Assembly: GCA_011390435.1 (NCBI GenBank)
Contig: JAABSK010000019.1
Location: forward strand, 1-22,362
Origin: Desulfobacteraceae bacterium
GTDB lineage: Bacteria > Desulfobacterota > Desulfobacteria > Desulfobacterales > Desulfobacteraceae
DNA length: 22,362 bases
Direction of reading: 5' to 3'
The notes beneath the pieces are model-generated. The model was given only the letters and a program-made list of their open reading frames with translations. It did no database searches and was not told the origin of the DNA. Shown piece after piece: positions 8,223-16,137 of this stretch. Numbering within the stretch: position 1 is the first letter of the stretch; every line of letters starts with the position of its first letter. The position numbers were made by a program, and so were the translations under genes.

Positions 8223-8522
8223 TTATACCTGCATCCGCATCACTTCATTGTAGGCATTCATCACCTTGTTTCTCACCTGAGCCAGAATCTTAAGGGATGT
8301 TTCAGCCTTTCCAATGGCCATCATCCCTTCATGAATCCCCATTTCACCCAGAATCACTTTTTGAATGGACTGATCTGCAATTTCCTGTTTTGAATTCACG
8401 TCTTTCACAGCATCCTGAATCCGCTGGGCAAACTCTGGATTTCTTCGGCTGATCTTTTCAGGCAGTGATTCTGCATTCAGTGAAATTCTGTTAATTCCAT
8501 TGATTCCATTGATCGGTTCCAT
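8223..8522 (-). CDS. fliE: flagellar hook-basal body complex protein FliE
   Basis: FliE is the small adaptor joining the MS ring and export gate to the proximal rod. The 99-aa product ends with the family signature helix (KVILGEMGIHEGMMAIGKAE, then SLKILAQVRNKVMNAYNEVMRMQV in pattern), which packs against FliF and FlgB. The N terminus holds a short NGI-NGI repeat that reflects a small DNA tandem near 8500-8516. A clear AGGAG ribosome site precedes the ATG. It lies 14 bp after flgC and 37 bp before fliF, in the standard flgB-flgC-fliE order. Confidence 0.95.
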   Translation of the reverse strand: MEPINGINGINRISLNAESLPEKISRRNPEFAQRIQDAVKDVNSKQEIADQSIQKVILGEMGIHEGMMAIGKAETSLKILAQVRNKVMNAYNEVMRMQV

Positions 8523-8536
8523 ACACGCTTCTCCTG

Positions 8537-9037
8537 TTATTTACCAATTTCAAGGGCTTTTAAAATCATATCCTTGGTCGCAGACAAAGCCGTGACACTG
8601 GCCTCATAACTTCGCTTGGCCACCAACAGATCTGCAACTTCAGTCAGATGATCCACATTGGGCATCTGCACGTATCCGGTTTCAGGGTCTGCATCTGGAT
8701 GCGCCGGGTTGTACACCAGTCTGAAATCTTCCTGGGATTCGATGATCTGGTCCACATTCACGCCGGTGCCCTTGTCCGGTTTTTTTTCAGATTCCAGTTC
8801 AATCGGTGCCAACTGAATTTCACCTTGTTTTCTTTTCATCTCTTTTTCTTCAATCACACTTTTAAAAGAATCAATCTCTTCGCCTTTAAACACCACCATT
8901 TTCCGGCGGTATGGCCCGCCCCCATCTTTGGTGCGGGTGGTATCCACATTGGCAAGATTTTCAGCAATGACATTCATCTTTGTCCGATGGGCAGCCAGGG
9001 CGGTTCCGCTGATTTTGGATGCATTCAATAAATCCAT
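8537..9037 (-). CDS. flgC: flagellar basal-body rod protein FlgC
   Basis: FlgC is a proximal rod subunit exported through the flagellar type III apparatus. The 166-aa product starts with the rod-family N-terminal helix (MDLLNASKISGTALAAHRTK followed by MNVIAENLANVDTT) and ends with the matching C-terminal helix containing YEASVTALSATKDMILKALE. The segment YNPAHPDADPETGYVQMPNV is strongly diagnostic of FlgC. The protein is modestly longer than the common 135-150 aa because of a Lys/Glu-rich insertion at about residues 60-90. It starts 3 bp after the flgB stop with GGGAGG upstream. Confidence 0.97.
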   Translation of the reverse strand: MDLLNASKISGTALAAHRTKMNVIAENLANVDTTRTKDGGGPYRRKMVVFKGEEIDSFKSVIEEKEMKRKQGEIQLAPIELESEKKPDKGTGVNVDQIIESQEDFRLVYNPAHPDADPETGYVQMPNVDHLTEVADLLVAKRSYEASVTALSATKDMILKALEIGK

Positions 9038-9040
9038 GAA

Positions 9041-9454
9041 TTATTTGCCTCCCTCATCAATTGAATACTGCAGTATCTTCATCTTCCTGAGCAGCATTTC
9101 AGTTGTGGTTCTGTATTTGATATTGTTTTCAGTCAGATGCATCATTTCCGTGTCAATGTTTACAGTGTCCAGATGATAGATATCGACATCTGTGACATCC
9201 TCGCCGTCCATCCCCAGAAAAGGGCGATCACTGTCCGGGGATAAATGGTCCTTATGGGTTTTGTCCAGAAAATCCGGCTCTTTTTTCCCCATGACCCGAT
9301 TGAGCGTCCGGTTGAAATCAAGATCTTTGGGCGCATACCCAATCGTGTCCATATTGGCGATGTTACCGGCAATCAGATTATGCCGTCTTGCAGATACATC
9401 AAGAGCCTTTGCAATCATCTGAGATGTGTGGCCGTAAATTCTTGAACCTGACAT
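9041..9454 (-). CDS. flgB: flagellar basal-body rod protein FlgB
   Basis: FlgB is the most proximal rod subunit. The 137-aa product has the rod-protein N-terminal motif (ALDVSARRHNLIAGNIANMD) and the C-terminal YRTTTEMLLRKMKILQYSI. The frame is open to 9481, but the ATG at 9454 is preceded by AGGAGAG at ideal spacing and gives a family-typical N terminus (MSGSRIYGHT), so I chose it over the ATG-less leader MCRPDMRRE. It is the first gene of the rod/MS-ring/switch/export operon and follows the sigma-54 promoter at 9531-9546, with a leader of about 65 nt. Confidence 0.94.
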   Translation of the reverse strand: MSGSRIYGHTSQMIAKALDVSARRHNLIAGNIANMDTIGYAPKDLDFNRTLNRVMGKKEPDFLDKTHKDHLSPDSDRPFLGMDGEDVTDVDIYHLDTVNIDTEMMHLTENNIKYRTTTEMLLRKMKILQYSIDEGGK

Positions 9455-9530
9455 TTCTCTCCTCATATCGGGTCGACACATGAAAACCCGGCTTAAAAAT
9501 ACGATTGATGATATTGTTATGAGGATTTAA

Positions 9531-9546
9531 TGCAATTTATATGCCT
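9531..9546 (-). promoter_or_regulatory. sigma-54 promoter for the flgB-motE operon
   Basis: On the minus strand the site is AGGCATATAAATTGCA: the invariant GG (-24) and GC (-12) are present at the proper 10-base separation, and the -12 part TTGCA is perfect. The -24 part deviates at its first and last bases (AGGCAT for TGGCAC). The predicted start is near 9520. The position, between the regulator gene and flgB, is as expected for a class II flagellar promoter. Confidence 0.75.
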
Positions 9547-9555
9547 GAGGCATAT
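9539..9555. repeat. perfect 17-nt palindrome over the flgB promoter -24 element
   Basis: ATATGCC-TGA-GGCATAT is a perfect inverted repeat with 7-base arms. It covers the -24 box of the sigma-54 promoter and touches the stop codon of the upstream regulator gene. No T-run follows on the minus strand, so it is not a typical terminator; an operator or a chance extension of the promoter are the alternatives. Confidence 0.6.
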
Positions 9556-10925
9556 CAGCTATTCTCTTTGTATTCGTTGAGTTTGTTTCGGAGGGTGCGG
9601 ACACTGATGCCCAGAATCTTAGCGGCATGGGTTCGATTGCCTTCTGTCTGATCCAGGGTTTTAAAAATCATCTGCTGTTCCATATCACGGAGTGAACTGG
9701 GTTCAGGCGCTGACAGCTGATCCTCAGACGGCGGCATTGGCGTGCCAGTCAGGTCTGTCGGCTCCATCATCAAATCCTCCGGGCCAATCAGTTCTTCATC
9801 TGCCATCAAAACAGCCCGGTGAATGATATTTTCAAGCTCCCGAACATTGCCGGAAAAGGAATGGCGGTTTAATACGGATATGGCCGATGCTGTCAAACCT
9901 TTGACATTTCGATTGTCAATTTTGCAGTATTTTTGAATAAAAAACCGGCAAAGCAACTCAAGGTCGCCTTTGCGATCTCTCAAAGGCGGAATAACCAATG
10001 GAATGGTATTCAAACGATAAAACAGATCCTGACGGAACAGATGATCTTCCACCGCCTTTCTGGCATCACGGTTGGTGGTGGCGATCACCCGGACATCAAC
10101 GGGAACCGGCTCAATGCCCCCCACCCGGTCCACCACTTTTTCCTGAAGGACCCGCAACAGCTTTGCCTGAAGATGAACCTGCATTTCCGTGATTTCGTCC
10201 AGAAACAGGGTCCCCTTATGCGCCAGTTCAAACTTGCCTGATTTTCGGGCAATGGCACCTGTGAAAGCCCCTTTTTCGTGGCCGAACAACTCGCTTTCCA
10301 GAAGATTTTCAGGAAGGGCTGCGCAGTTTACAGCGATAAACGGCTGATCCTTTCGATCACTTTTCTCGTGAATGTATTTTGCAAACAACTCCTTTCCTGT
10401 ACCGCTCTCTCCCTGAATCAGAACCGAAGCGCTGGAACTGGCAATACGGGAGGCCATTGACAGAAGGCGCAACACCCCTTCATCCTGACCAATAATTTTC
10501 ACGGCCTTTCGTGAGCGATCAGTAGCGGATTCAGACGTTGTCTTCTCACAGGTGCGGTTTAAAAAAACAATTGCATTTTTAATCTGCAGGTGAAGCTGCT
10601 CCATTTCAACCGGCCGCACCAGATAGTCCAGGGCTCCCAGTTTCATCAGATTCACCGCATGGGACACCACAGGCTCGTTACTGAGAAAAATCACCTGGGC
10701 TGAAAGGGATGCCTGATCAATTTCCTGAAGGAACTCAATTGCTGAAAACCCTGGGGTTGCTACATCGGCAACCACAAGATCGACCTTGTTTTCAATCACA
10801 TAGGCAGCTGCTTCAGACCCTTCTGGTGCGGCATCCACAAGAAATCCAAGATCCTCAAAGAACCGGGTGTAGGCCATCCGTTCTTTGGGATTTTCAAGTA
10901 TGAGAAAAATTCGGTATCCCGGCAT
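9555..10925 (-). CDS. NtrC-family sigma-54 activator with degenerate receiver (FlrC/FlgR/FlbD type)
   Basis: This 456-aa regulator probably opens the flagellar sigma-54 promoters beside it. It has a receiver-like domain (1-115), an AAA+ domain with Walker A GESGTGKE (172-179), GAFTGA sigma-54 contact loop (219-224) and Walker B GTLFLDEI, then a Fis-type helix-turn-helix at the end (GNRTHAAKILGISVRTLRNK). The receiver keeps the acceptor Asp54 (VVADVATPG) but has Glu11-Asn12 where an acidic Asp pair is usual, Ser82 for Thr, and Arg104 for the invariant Lys. Caulobacter FlbD is a known flagellar precedent for a non-canonical receiver. The ATG has a weak ribosome site: AGGAGG lies 22 nt upstream. 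It follows the TPR gene by 26 bp. Confidence 0.88.
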   Translation of the reverse strand: MPGYRIFLILENPKERMAYTRFFEDLGFLVDAAPEGSEAAAYVIENKVDLVVADVATPGFSAIEFLQEIDQASLSAQVIFLSNEPVVSHAVNLMKLGALDYLVRPVEMEQLHLQIKNAIVFLNRTCEKTTSESATDRSRKAVKIIGQDEGVLRLLSMASRIASSSASVLIQGESGTGKELFAKYIHEKSDRKDQPFIAVNCAALPENLLESELFGHEKGAFTGAIARKSGKFELAHKGTLFLDEITEMQVHLQAKLLRVLQEKVVDRVGGIEPVPVDVRVIATTNRDARKAVEDHLFRQDLFYRLNTIPLVIPPLRDRKGDLELLCRFFIQKYCKIDNRNVKGLTASAISVLNRHSFSGNVRELENIIHRAVLMADEELIGPEDLMMEPTDLTGTPMPPSEDQLSAPEPSSLRDMEQQMIFKTLDQTEGNRTHAAKILGISVRTLRNKLNEYKENS

Positions 10926-10951
10926 GGTGTTCTGGCTTTTTCCAAGACCTC

Positions 10952-13531
10952 CTAAGAATTCTGAACTGTCTGGGCCAGTTCAAGTGTGTCCAGTCGCTGC
11001 TGAGCAAGCCTTGCCCATACTGAATCATATGTTGAAACCACCTGCTGGTAAGCATCTTTCGCCTTTTGGAGGATATTGCCTTTTTGATAGGCGTCTCCAA
11101 GCAGAAATCCCAGGTTTGCCTGCTCTGTCTCATCATCTGAAAATCCCAGGGCTTTTGCATAAGCATCTGCTGATGCCACATAATCTGTCAATGCCATATA
11201 GGTTCTGCCAAGGGCTTTATAGCTTTTTGTCAGTATATCATAATTGTTGCCTGGTGCCAGGGCAATCTCTTTGACAGCCCTCTCCCGGAATGCCGCAGCA
11301 TCAGCCATATCCCCTTTTTGTTCGTGGACATCTGCGTGCAGCAGAAGAATGCTGCCCTTCTCAAGATGATTGTCTGATATGGCATAGGCAGAACGGAACC
11401 GGGACGAAGCTGCAGCATAATCTTCTTTCTCCAGATAGATGGTGCCGGCCCGGAGCAGACTTTCGCCCCTGTGGGGACTTTTTGTGAACCGATTTGAAAA
11501 CGCATCAAGAACTTTCAGTGCATCTGCTTTTTTCCCGGTCTCATCCATGGCAACCCCCAGCCCAAACATCAGCGATTCAGAGCGTGAGCGACGGTCATAC
11601 TGTTTATACGCACTGATCAGGTGATTAAATGCCTGATCATACAATTTTGCCTCAAGATATGCCAGGCCGACATTCAAGGCGATCAGACGACTGCCCATCC
11701 GGTCAATCCGGCTGTGTTCAAGTTCATACCGATTGAGAATCTGAGTATACCCATCACCTTTCAATTGTTTTTGAAAAAGTGCTTCATATGCTTTTTGCAT
11801 CAGTTTTACCGCTTCATATCGCAGCCCTCGTGGATGGGTTGCCAGCAGATCTTCAATTTCTTTGATACATTTGTCATATTCTCCAGCTGCCTGATAGATC
11901 TCCGCCATGCGCATCATCGCGATCCTGGCATATGAATTTTCCGGAAACCGCGTTTTAATCATCTGGTAGATCTCAATTTTGTCGGCATCTTTTTCAAGGT
12001 ATCTGGCAATGCCGATGGAACTGGCAATATACCCTTCGGTGTCTGGGTATTTTTCCCTGACCAGGGCATATATTTTCAATGCTTTTTCAGGGTTGTTTTC
12101 CATACCGTAGGTATCTCCGATCCTGGAAAGAACCACATCCTGGGTCGGTATTTCCGGAAACAGATTCAGCGCGCGCATCAGATTTTCCCGGGCCTGCTGA
12201 CTCTGCCCCACCTCATAGTTGGCATTTCCAATGTTCAGTAACAATTCAGGCGAATGATAGGCTTTTTTGGGTGCTGTCATCATCACATGATCAAGAATTT
12301 TGAGTGCATCCAGGTACTGGCGCTTCTGGAAAAGCGCCTTGCCGTATCCAATCCCGGCATCAGTGATGTAACTGTTTTCAGCTGTGTCCTCGAACACCTG
12401 CTTGAAATAGGTCAGCGCTTTATCTTCATAGCCTTTGTGGTCATAAATTTCTGCCAGATGAAACATGACTTCCGGAAGGCCCGGATAGGTCAGATACCCC
12501 TGTTTGACAATATTGAAATATCCTTCAGCTGCTGACATATTCTTCAGTTTTTTTTGAATCATCCCCATGGCGGCATACCCATACGCAAGGTAATCTGACT
12601 GAGGATAGGAAATCAGGGCATCCTGAAACAACCGTTCTGCTTGAAAAAGCCCGGGATAATCCGATTCCTGCGTGGCCCTGTAAAATGCATAGGCTTTCAA
12701 AAAATAGGCCTGTTCCAGACAATTGAGATTCTGCTGGGAAATATATTGATCCAATGCATTAAATGCCTCGGTATCCAGGCCGTTTTTCAAAGCGGAAACA
12801 GCTGCTGCAACCGGTTGGGAAGGACACCCGATCTCATCAATGGCCACCAGCAGATCACTGAGATCTCCCTGGTATTTTCCCCGTTCTCTTTGGGTGGGAA
12901 TCTGCACGGTTGCCGCACCAACTTTTACCGGAGTATCGAATAGATTTTCAGCAGGCTGCTGCTCTGCTGCCGCCATTTGTGCAGGCGAACGTTCCTGCCG
13001 TGCTTCAGAAATGGTCACGGATGCCGGCATCTCAGGAGCTGGTTCCGGTGACGTTTCCGGTTTTGCTGCCTGGGGAACTGCTGCTGGTTTTTCCGGCGGT
13101 GGTTTTGCAGGAGCGGGTCCCGTCTTTGACCCAAGGGTTACGACAAAACTTGACGCAGCTGCATCAAAACGACTCTGAATATTTTCATAAGGGGTTTTGC
13201 TGGTGAAAATCACTGCCAGAACATTCCCTTGAAGATTCTCCACAACCACATTGGTGATGGGAGAACCATTTTTACCCAGAATTTTAAATTCAGTTTCAAG
13301 CCGGACATTTTTCAATGCCACCAGAAGTTCTTTTTTTTCGATCTGAACAACTTTGACGGGGATTTCTCCGGTCAAGAAAAATGTTACCGCCAATGGATTC
13401 TGTTCAATTTCTATTCGACGAATTCCTTCCTGCCGCGCCCAAGCTGCAGATGACAGCGCCATGAAAATGGCGACAGATACCACCAGCTTTCGCCAGAACA
13501 GATCACCTGAATCATAATGTGTTTTATGCAT
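10952..13531 (-). CDS. large exported TPR protein, probably flagellum-related
   Basis: I do not recognise a named family. The 859-aa product has a signal peptide (hydrophobic stretch 15-30, likely cleavage after AWA at 30-32). A beta-rich domain at about 36-132 loosely resembles an AMIN-type fold (pattern IRRIEIEQNPLAVTFFLTG). A Pro/Ala/Glu-rich linker follows (about 134-220), then a long array of tetratricopeptide repeats from about 270 to the end, for example AAEGYFNIVKQGYLTYPGLP and KALTYFKQVFEDTAE. It is therefore likely a periplasmic or envelope-attached protein scaffold. It is the first gene after a strong sigma-54 promoter and is paired with the flagellar activator, which argues for a motility role such as basal-body assembly or placement. 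The ribosome site is poor (AAGG 13 nt upstream of the ATG). Confidence 0.8.
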   Translation of the reverse strand: MHKTHYDSGDLFWRKLVVSVAIFMALSSAAWARQEGIRRIEIEQNPLAVTFFLTGEIPVKVVQIEKKELLVALKNVRLETEFKILGKNGSPITNVVVENLQGNVLAVIFTSKTPYENIQSRFDAAASSFVVTLGSKTGPAPAKPPPEKPAAVPQAAKPETSPEPAPEMPASVTISEARQERSPAQMAAAEQQPAENLFDTPVKVGAATVQIPTQRERGKYQGDLSDLLVAIDEIGCPSQPVAAAVSALKNGLDTEAFNALDQYISQQNLNCLEQAYFLKAYAFYRATQESDYPGLFQAERLFQDALISYPQSDYLAYGYAAMGMIQKKLKNMSAAEGYFNIVKQGYLTYPGLPEVMFHLAEIYDHKGYEDKALTYFKQVFEDTAENSYITDAGIGYGKALFQKRQYLDALKILDHVMMTAPKKAYHSPELLLNIGNANYEVGQSQQARENLMRALNLFPEIPTQDVVLSRIGDTYGMENNPEKALKIYALVREKYPDTEGYIASSIGIARYLEKDADKIEIYQMIKTRFPENSYARIAMMRMAEIYQAAGEYDKCIKEIEDLLATHPRGLRYEAVKLMQKAYEALFQKQLKGDGYTQILNRYELEHSRIDRMGSRLIALNVGLAYLEAKLYDQAFNHLISAYKQYDRRSRSESLMFGLGVAMDETGKKADALKVLDAFSNRFTKSPHRGESLLRAGTIYLEKEDYAAASSRFRSAYAISDNHLEKGSILLLHADVHEQKGDMADAAAFRERAVKEIALAPGNNYDILTKSYKALGRTYMALTDYVASADAYAKALGFSDDETEQANLGFLLGDAYQKGNILQKAKDAYQQVVSTYDSVWARLAQQRLDTLELAQTVQNS

Positions 13532-13578
13532 AATCTTTACTTTGCCTTATGAATTGATATCGAATCAGGAACAAGTAA

Positions 13579-13594
13579 AGCAATTAACATGCCA
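13579..13594 (-). promoter_or_regulatory. sigma-54 promoter for the TPR-regulator operon
   Basis: The minus-strand sequence TGGCATGTTAATTGCT matches the -24/-12 consensus with one deviation (T for C in TGGCAC) and exact spacing. The predicted transcription start near 13568 gives a leader of about 37 nt to the TPR start codon at 13531. The activator encoded just upstream (13740-14804) is the obvious candidate to drive it. Confidence 0.9.
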
Positions 13595-13695
13595 TACAGC
13601 ACATACCTATTCAAAGAATACCAGATCGCCACAGGGAATGAAAGCCTTGATTCACAATCACAAGGGTATTAAAAAATGCTGCAGGATATCAGGCC

Positions 13696-13730
13696 ACGCT
13701 GCTGCCGGAAGCAGTGTCAAAAAAATGACA
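13696..13730. repeat. overlapping inverted repeats between the two sigma-54 activator units
   Basis: An 8-bp stem (ACGCTGCT / AGCAGTGT, one G-T pair, 6-nt loop) at 13696-13717 overlaps a second one, TGTCA-A6-TGACA, at 13715-13730. They lie just downstream of the activator stop codon at 13740. On the minus strand a six-T run occurs only about 19 nt beyond the first stem, so a terminator for the upstream operon is possible but not canonical. Confidence 0.35.
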
Positions 13731-13739
13731 GATTATCTT

Positions 13740-14804
13740 TCAAAAAAAGGGGGTTTCCAATTCCGGCTCAATATTCATTTTTTTAATCTTTTCAACCAGG
13801 GTCGTGCGGTTCATCTGTAAAAGATCTGCAGCTTTTGCTTTCACCCATCGGGTTTCATTCAGGGCATGCAGGATCAATGCACGCTGATACTGATCCACTG
13901 CCTGAGTGAATCCAACGTTGTTGTTAAAAACAGAAGAAATATTGGCTGGAAGAACCGTGGCTGAGCTGGAGGTAATATAATCTGGCAGATCATGAAGCTC
14001 AATGACCGGAGCCTCAACCAGAACAGAGACCCGTTCGATCAGATTTTCAAGCTCACGGATATTACCGGGCCAGTCATATGCCAGTAACGCCTGACTGGCT
14101 TCCGACGAAAAGGTTTTGGGCTGGTACCCTTTTACTCTCATGGTCATCCGATCCTGAAAATGGTGAATCAGGTTCAGAATATCTTCTTTTCGCTCCCGCA
14201 GTGGAAGAATGTGGATGGGGATGACATTCAGGCGGTAATAGAGGTCCTCTCTGAATGATCCGGTTTCAATGGCGGAAACAAGGTTCTTGTTGGTCGCGGA
14301 AATCACACGGATATCCACATCAAGTGTTGTGGTACCTCCCACCCGCTCAAACTGTCTTTCCTGGACAGCCCGCAGCAGCTTCACCTGCAGGTCAGGGCTC
14401 ATATCTCCGATTTCATCCAGAAATATGGTTCCGTGATCTGCAATCTCAAACCGGCCGATCCGTGACCGATGGGCACCGGTAAAAGCACCTTTTTCGTGGC
14501 CGAACAACTCGCTTTCCAGAAGCTCACTTGGAATGGCCCCGCAGTTGATGACCACCATTGGTCCGTTTTTCCGGGGACTGTTTTTATGGATGGCCCTGGC
14601 AATCAGTTCTTTTCCGGTCCCGCTTTCACCGGTGATCAGAACCGAAGAATCTGAGCCTGAAACTTTTCGAGCCGTTTCCAGCACTGCCATCAGACCATTG
14701 CTGCTGCCGGCAATACCAGACCGGTCAAATGATTTTTTTTCATGCCCAACCCCCTGAGTGTCATCAGTTGATTTTGACATTGACCTGCCGGGAACAACTG
14801 TCAT
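13740..14804 (-). CDS. sigma-54-dependent activator without receiver domain
   Basis: The 354-aa protein has an AAA+ domain and a DNA-binding domain only: Walker A GESGTGKE (59-66), GAFTGA (106-111), Walker B GTIFLDEI, the arginine-finger region [13 protein letters not shown], and a C-terminal Fis-type helix-turn-helix ([20 protein letters not shown]). The first 30 residues are short and polar, so no N-terminal sensor is present, as in PspF. The ATG overlaps the cheY stop (ATGA), giving tight coupling to a free-standing receiver protein. It probably activates the sigma-54 promoter at 13579-13594 and perhaps the other flagellar promoters, filling the place of FlrA/FleQ. That role is inferred from position. 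Confidence 0.87.
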   Translation of the reverse strand: MTVVPGRSMSKSTDDTQGVGHEKKSFDRSGIAGSSNGLMAVLETARKVSGSDSSVLITGESGTGKELIARAIHKNSPRKNGPMVVINCGAIPSELLESELFGHEKGAFTGAHRSRIGRFEIADHGTIFLDEIGDMSPDLQVKLLRAVQERQFERVGGTTTLDVDIRVISATNKNLVSAIETGSFREDLYYRLNVIPIHILPLRERKEDILNLIHHFQDRMTMRVKGYQPKTFSSEASQALLAYDWPGNIRELENLIERVSVLVEAPVIELHDLPDYITSSSATVLPANISSVFNNNVGFTQAVDQYQRALILHALNETRWVKAKAADLLQMNRTTLVEKIKKMNIEPELETPFF

Positions 14805-15181
14805 TTTAAAATCTTTTCCAGTTTGTCGGAGATTGCCTCAGCTGTAAACGGTTTGACCACATAATTTGAAACGCCTGCCTGGACCGCTTCGATAACGTTC
14901 TGCTTCTGGGCTTCAGCAGTTACCATCAAGAAAGGAATCCGTTTGTATGCGTCATTGGCACGGACTTTTTTCAACAATTCAAGTCCAGTCATCTTTGGCA
15001 TATTCCAGTCCGACACAATCAGGTCGATCTTCTGTCCCTCAAGGATTTCCCAGGCGGTTGTGCCATCATCAGCTTCCACAAGATTTTTAAAACCAAGCTG
15101 CTTGAGAATATTCTTCAGAATACGGCGCATGGTTGCAAAATCGTCAACAATCAAAATCTTGATGGATGTGTCCATTGCCAC
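14801..15181 (-). CDS. cheY: chemotaxis response regulator CheY
   Basis: CheY is the single-domain receiver that, when phosphorylated by CheA, binds the FliM/FliN switch. The 126-aa protein is strikingly like the enterobacterial protein: VDDFATMRR with the acidic pair at 13-14, acceptor Asp58 in SDWNMP, Thr88 in LMVTAEA, aromatic Tyr107 and Lys110 in YVVKPFTA. All phosphorylation residues are present. I took the GTG at 15181 (AAGGAGG 5 nt upstream); the ATG at 15175 is an equal alternative, 11 nt from the same site. Its stop overlaps the next activator gene by 4 bp, and a CheX-like phosphatase lies 33 bp upstream. Confidence 0.93.
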   Translation of the reverse strand: MAMDTSIKILIVDDFATMRRILKNILKQLGFKNLVEADDGTTAWEILEGQKIDLIVSDWNMPKMTGLELLKKVRANDAYKRIPFLMVTAEAQKQNVIEAVQAGVSNYVVKPFTAEAISDKLEKILK

Positions 15182-15214
15182 AATTTCCTCCTTATATTGA
15201 TTAAGACGCTCTTC

Positions 15215-15676
15215 CTATCGTTCAAAACACACCTCAATGGTAAAATCCCCACCACTTGTACTAAAGGGAATAGCAATTTTTGGTCCGTCTGTATAGTGAA
15301 TAATGCTGTGGTTTTTTCCAGTGATCACCGATGGTATTGCCGCTTTGAAAACCTTTCCGATCTCCTCAAGCTCCCGCCGGGCCTGACCGGAAATCATATT
15401 TGTCAATTCCCCTACGGCATCTGCGATCTCATTGTTCAGTTCCGACATGGTCTCTCCAAACATGTTGGATACAATCTGCAAAATACAGTGGGCTTCAAAG
15501 GTCACTGAAATCGTCCCGTTGGCAATCCCTGTCAATCCAAGCACCCCAGACACATCCCCCACAGCCACGTTGTCTTTTTTAAGGTATGGCTTTCCCGCGG
15601 TTACCGTTACAAACGCCATGGTCTCCAAAACATTAATGGTTGCGTTGATAAACGGGTTAATGAGCCTGACATCCAT
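15215..15676 (-). CDS. cheX: CheX-like CheY-P phosphatase
   Basis: The 153-aa protein belongs to the CheC/CheX/FliY phosphatase group, which removes phosphate from CheY-P. The family signature is visible as D86-x3-E90-x2-N93 (DAVGELTN) followed by a Pro at 115; E90 and N93 are the catalytic residues in studied members. A single signature copy and the length favour CheX, which acts as a homodimer, over the two-copy CheC. The gene directly precedes cheY, the expected substrate. An AGGG ribosome site lies upstream of the ATG. Confidence 0.85.
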   Translation of the reverse strand: MDVRLINPFINATINVLETMAFVTVTAGKPYLKKDNVAVGDVSGVLGLTGIANGTISVTFEAHCILQIVSNMFGETMSELNNEIADAVGELTNMISGQARRELEEIGKVFKAAIPSVITGKNHSIIHYTDGPKIAIPFSTSGGDFTIEVCFER

Positions 15677-15706
15677 ACCACATCCCTGTAAGCGCTGTCA
15701 CTCTTT

Positions 15707-16063
15707 TCAGACAGAATCGTCCATGCTGTTATAATATACAATGTTTTTAAGATGAGAATAGGTGTCCAGATCCATTGAATCAAACCTGATCCCCATTCCG
15801 GTCTTGCTGCTCCTGGCAACTGTTCCGGCCATGGACAGGACAATGTCGTCTATTCCGCCACTGAGAAAAACACGAATATCGCACGGGGTGCCTGCAGGCA
15901 GCGCATCAATATCGGTGCGGACAAAAATACCTTTAAGGCTCAAGTCAGTTGAACTTCCCGACAGGTCGATCTGTTTTTTTCCTGCATCAAGAAGAATCCT
16001 GATCTGGGTGGAAAATCCCACCCTGGGATGTTTGCGTTTCTCATCATCCGTCGAAACCGCCAT
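15707..16063 (-). CDS. PilZ-domain c-di-GMP receptor
   Basis: The 118-aa protein is a single PilZ domain. Both ligand motifs are intact: RxxxR as RKHPR (residues 10-14) and DxSxxG as DLSLKG (40-45). The later GMGIRFDSMD strand also fits the family. Such proteins bind cyclic di-GMP and, when flagellar like YcgR, slow or bias the motor. The ATG at 16063 has AGGA 7 nt upstream inside the longer frame that opens at 16078; the upstream ATG has no ribosome site. It sits next to an HD-GYP phosphodiesterase and ahead of cheX and cheY, so a motility role is likely but its target is unknown. Confidence 0.9.
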   Translation of the reverse strand: MAVSTDDEKRKHPRVGFSTQIRILLDAGKKQIDLSGSSTDLSLKGIFVRTDIDALPAGTPCDIRVFLSGGIDDIVLSMAGTVARSSKTGMGIRFDSMDLDTYSHLKNIVYYNSMDDSV

Positions 16064-16137
16064 GATCGGTTCCTCCATGGTTTAATTTCATGCAATACGC
16101 TCAAGAATTAACACACTTTGATCAAAGGCTCAAGGCA

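Noticed and set aside
14956..14971. TGGCACGGACTTTTTT on the plus strand inside cheY
   Set aside because: It has a -24 half only; no TTGC at -12, lies inside a gene and points away from any plus-strand gene.
16085..16110. TTGCA with possible sigma-54 -12 box ahead of the PilZ gene
   Set aside because: No GG at the -24 position with correct spacing (the upstream bases read TCTTGAG).
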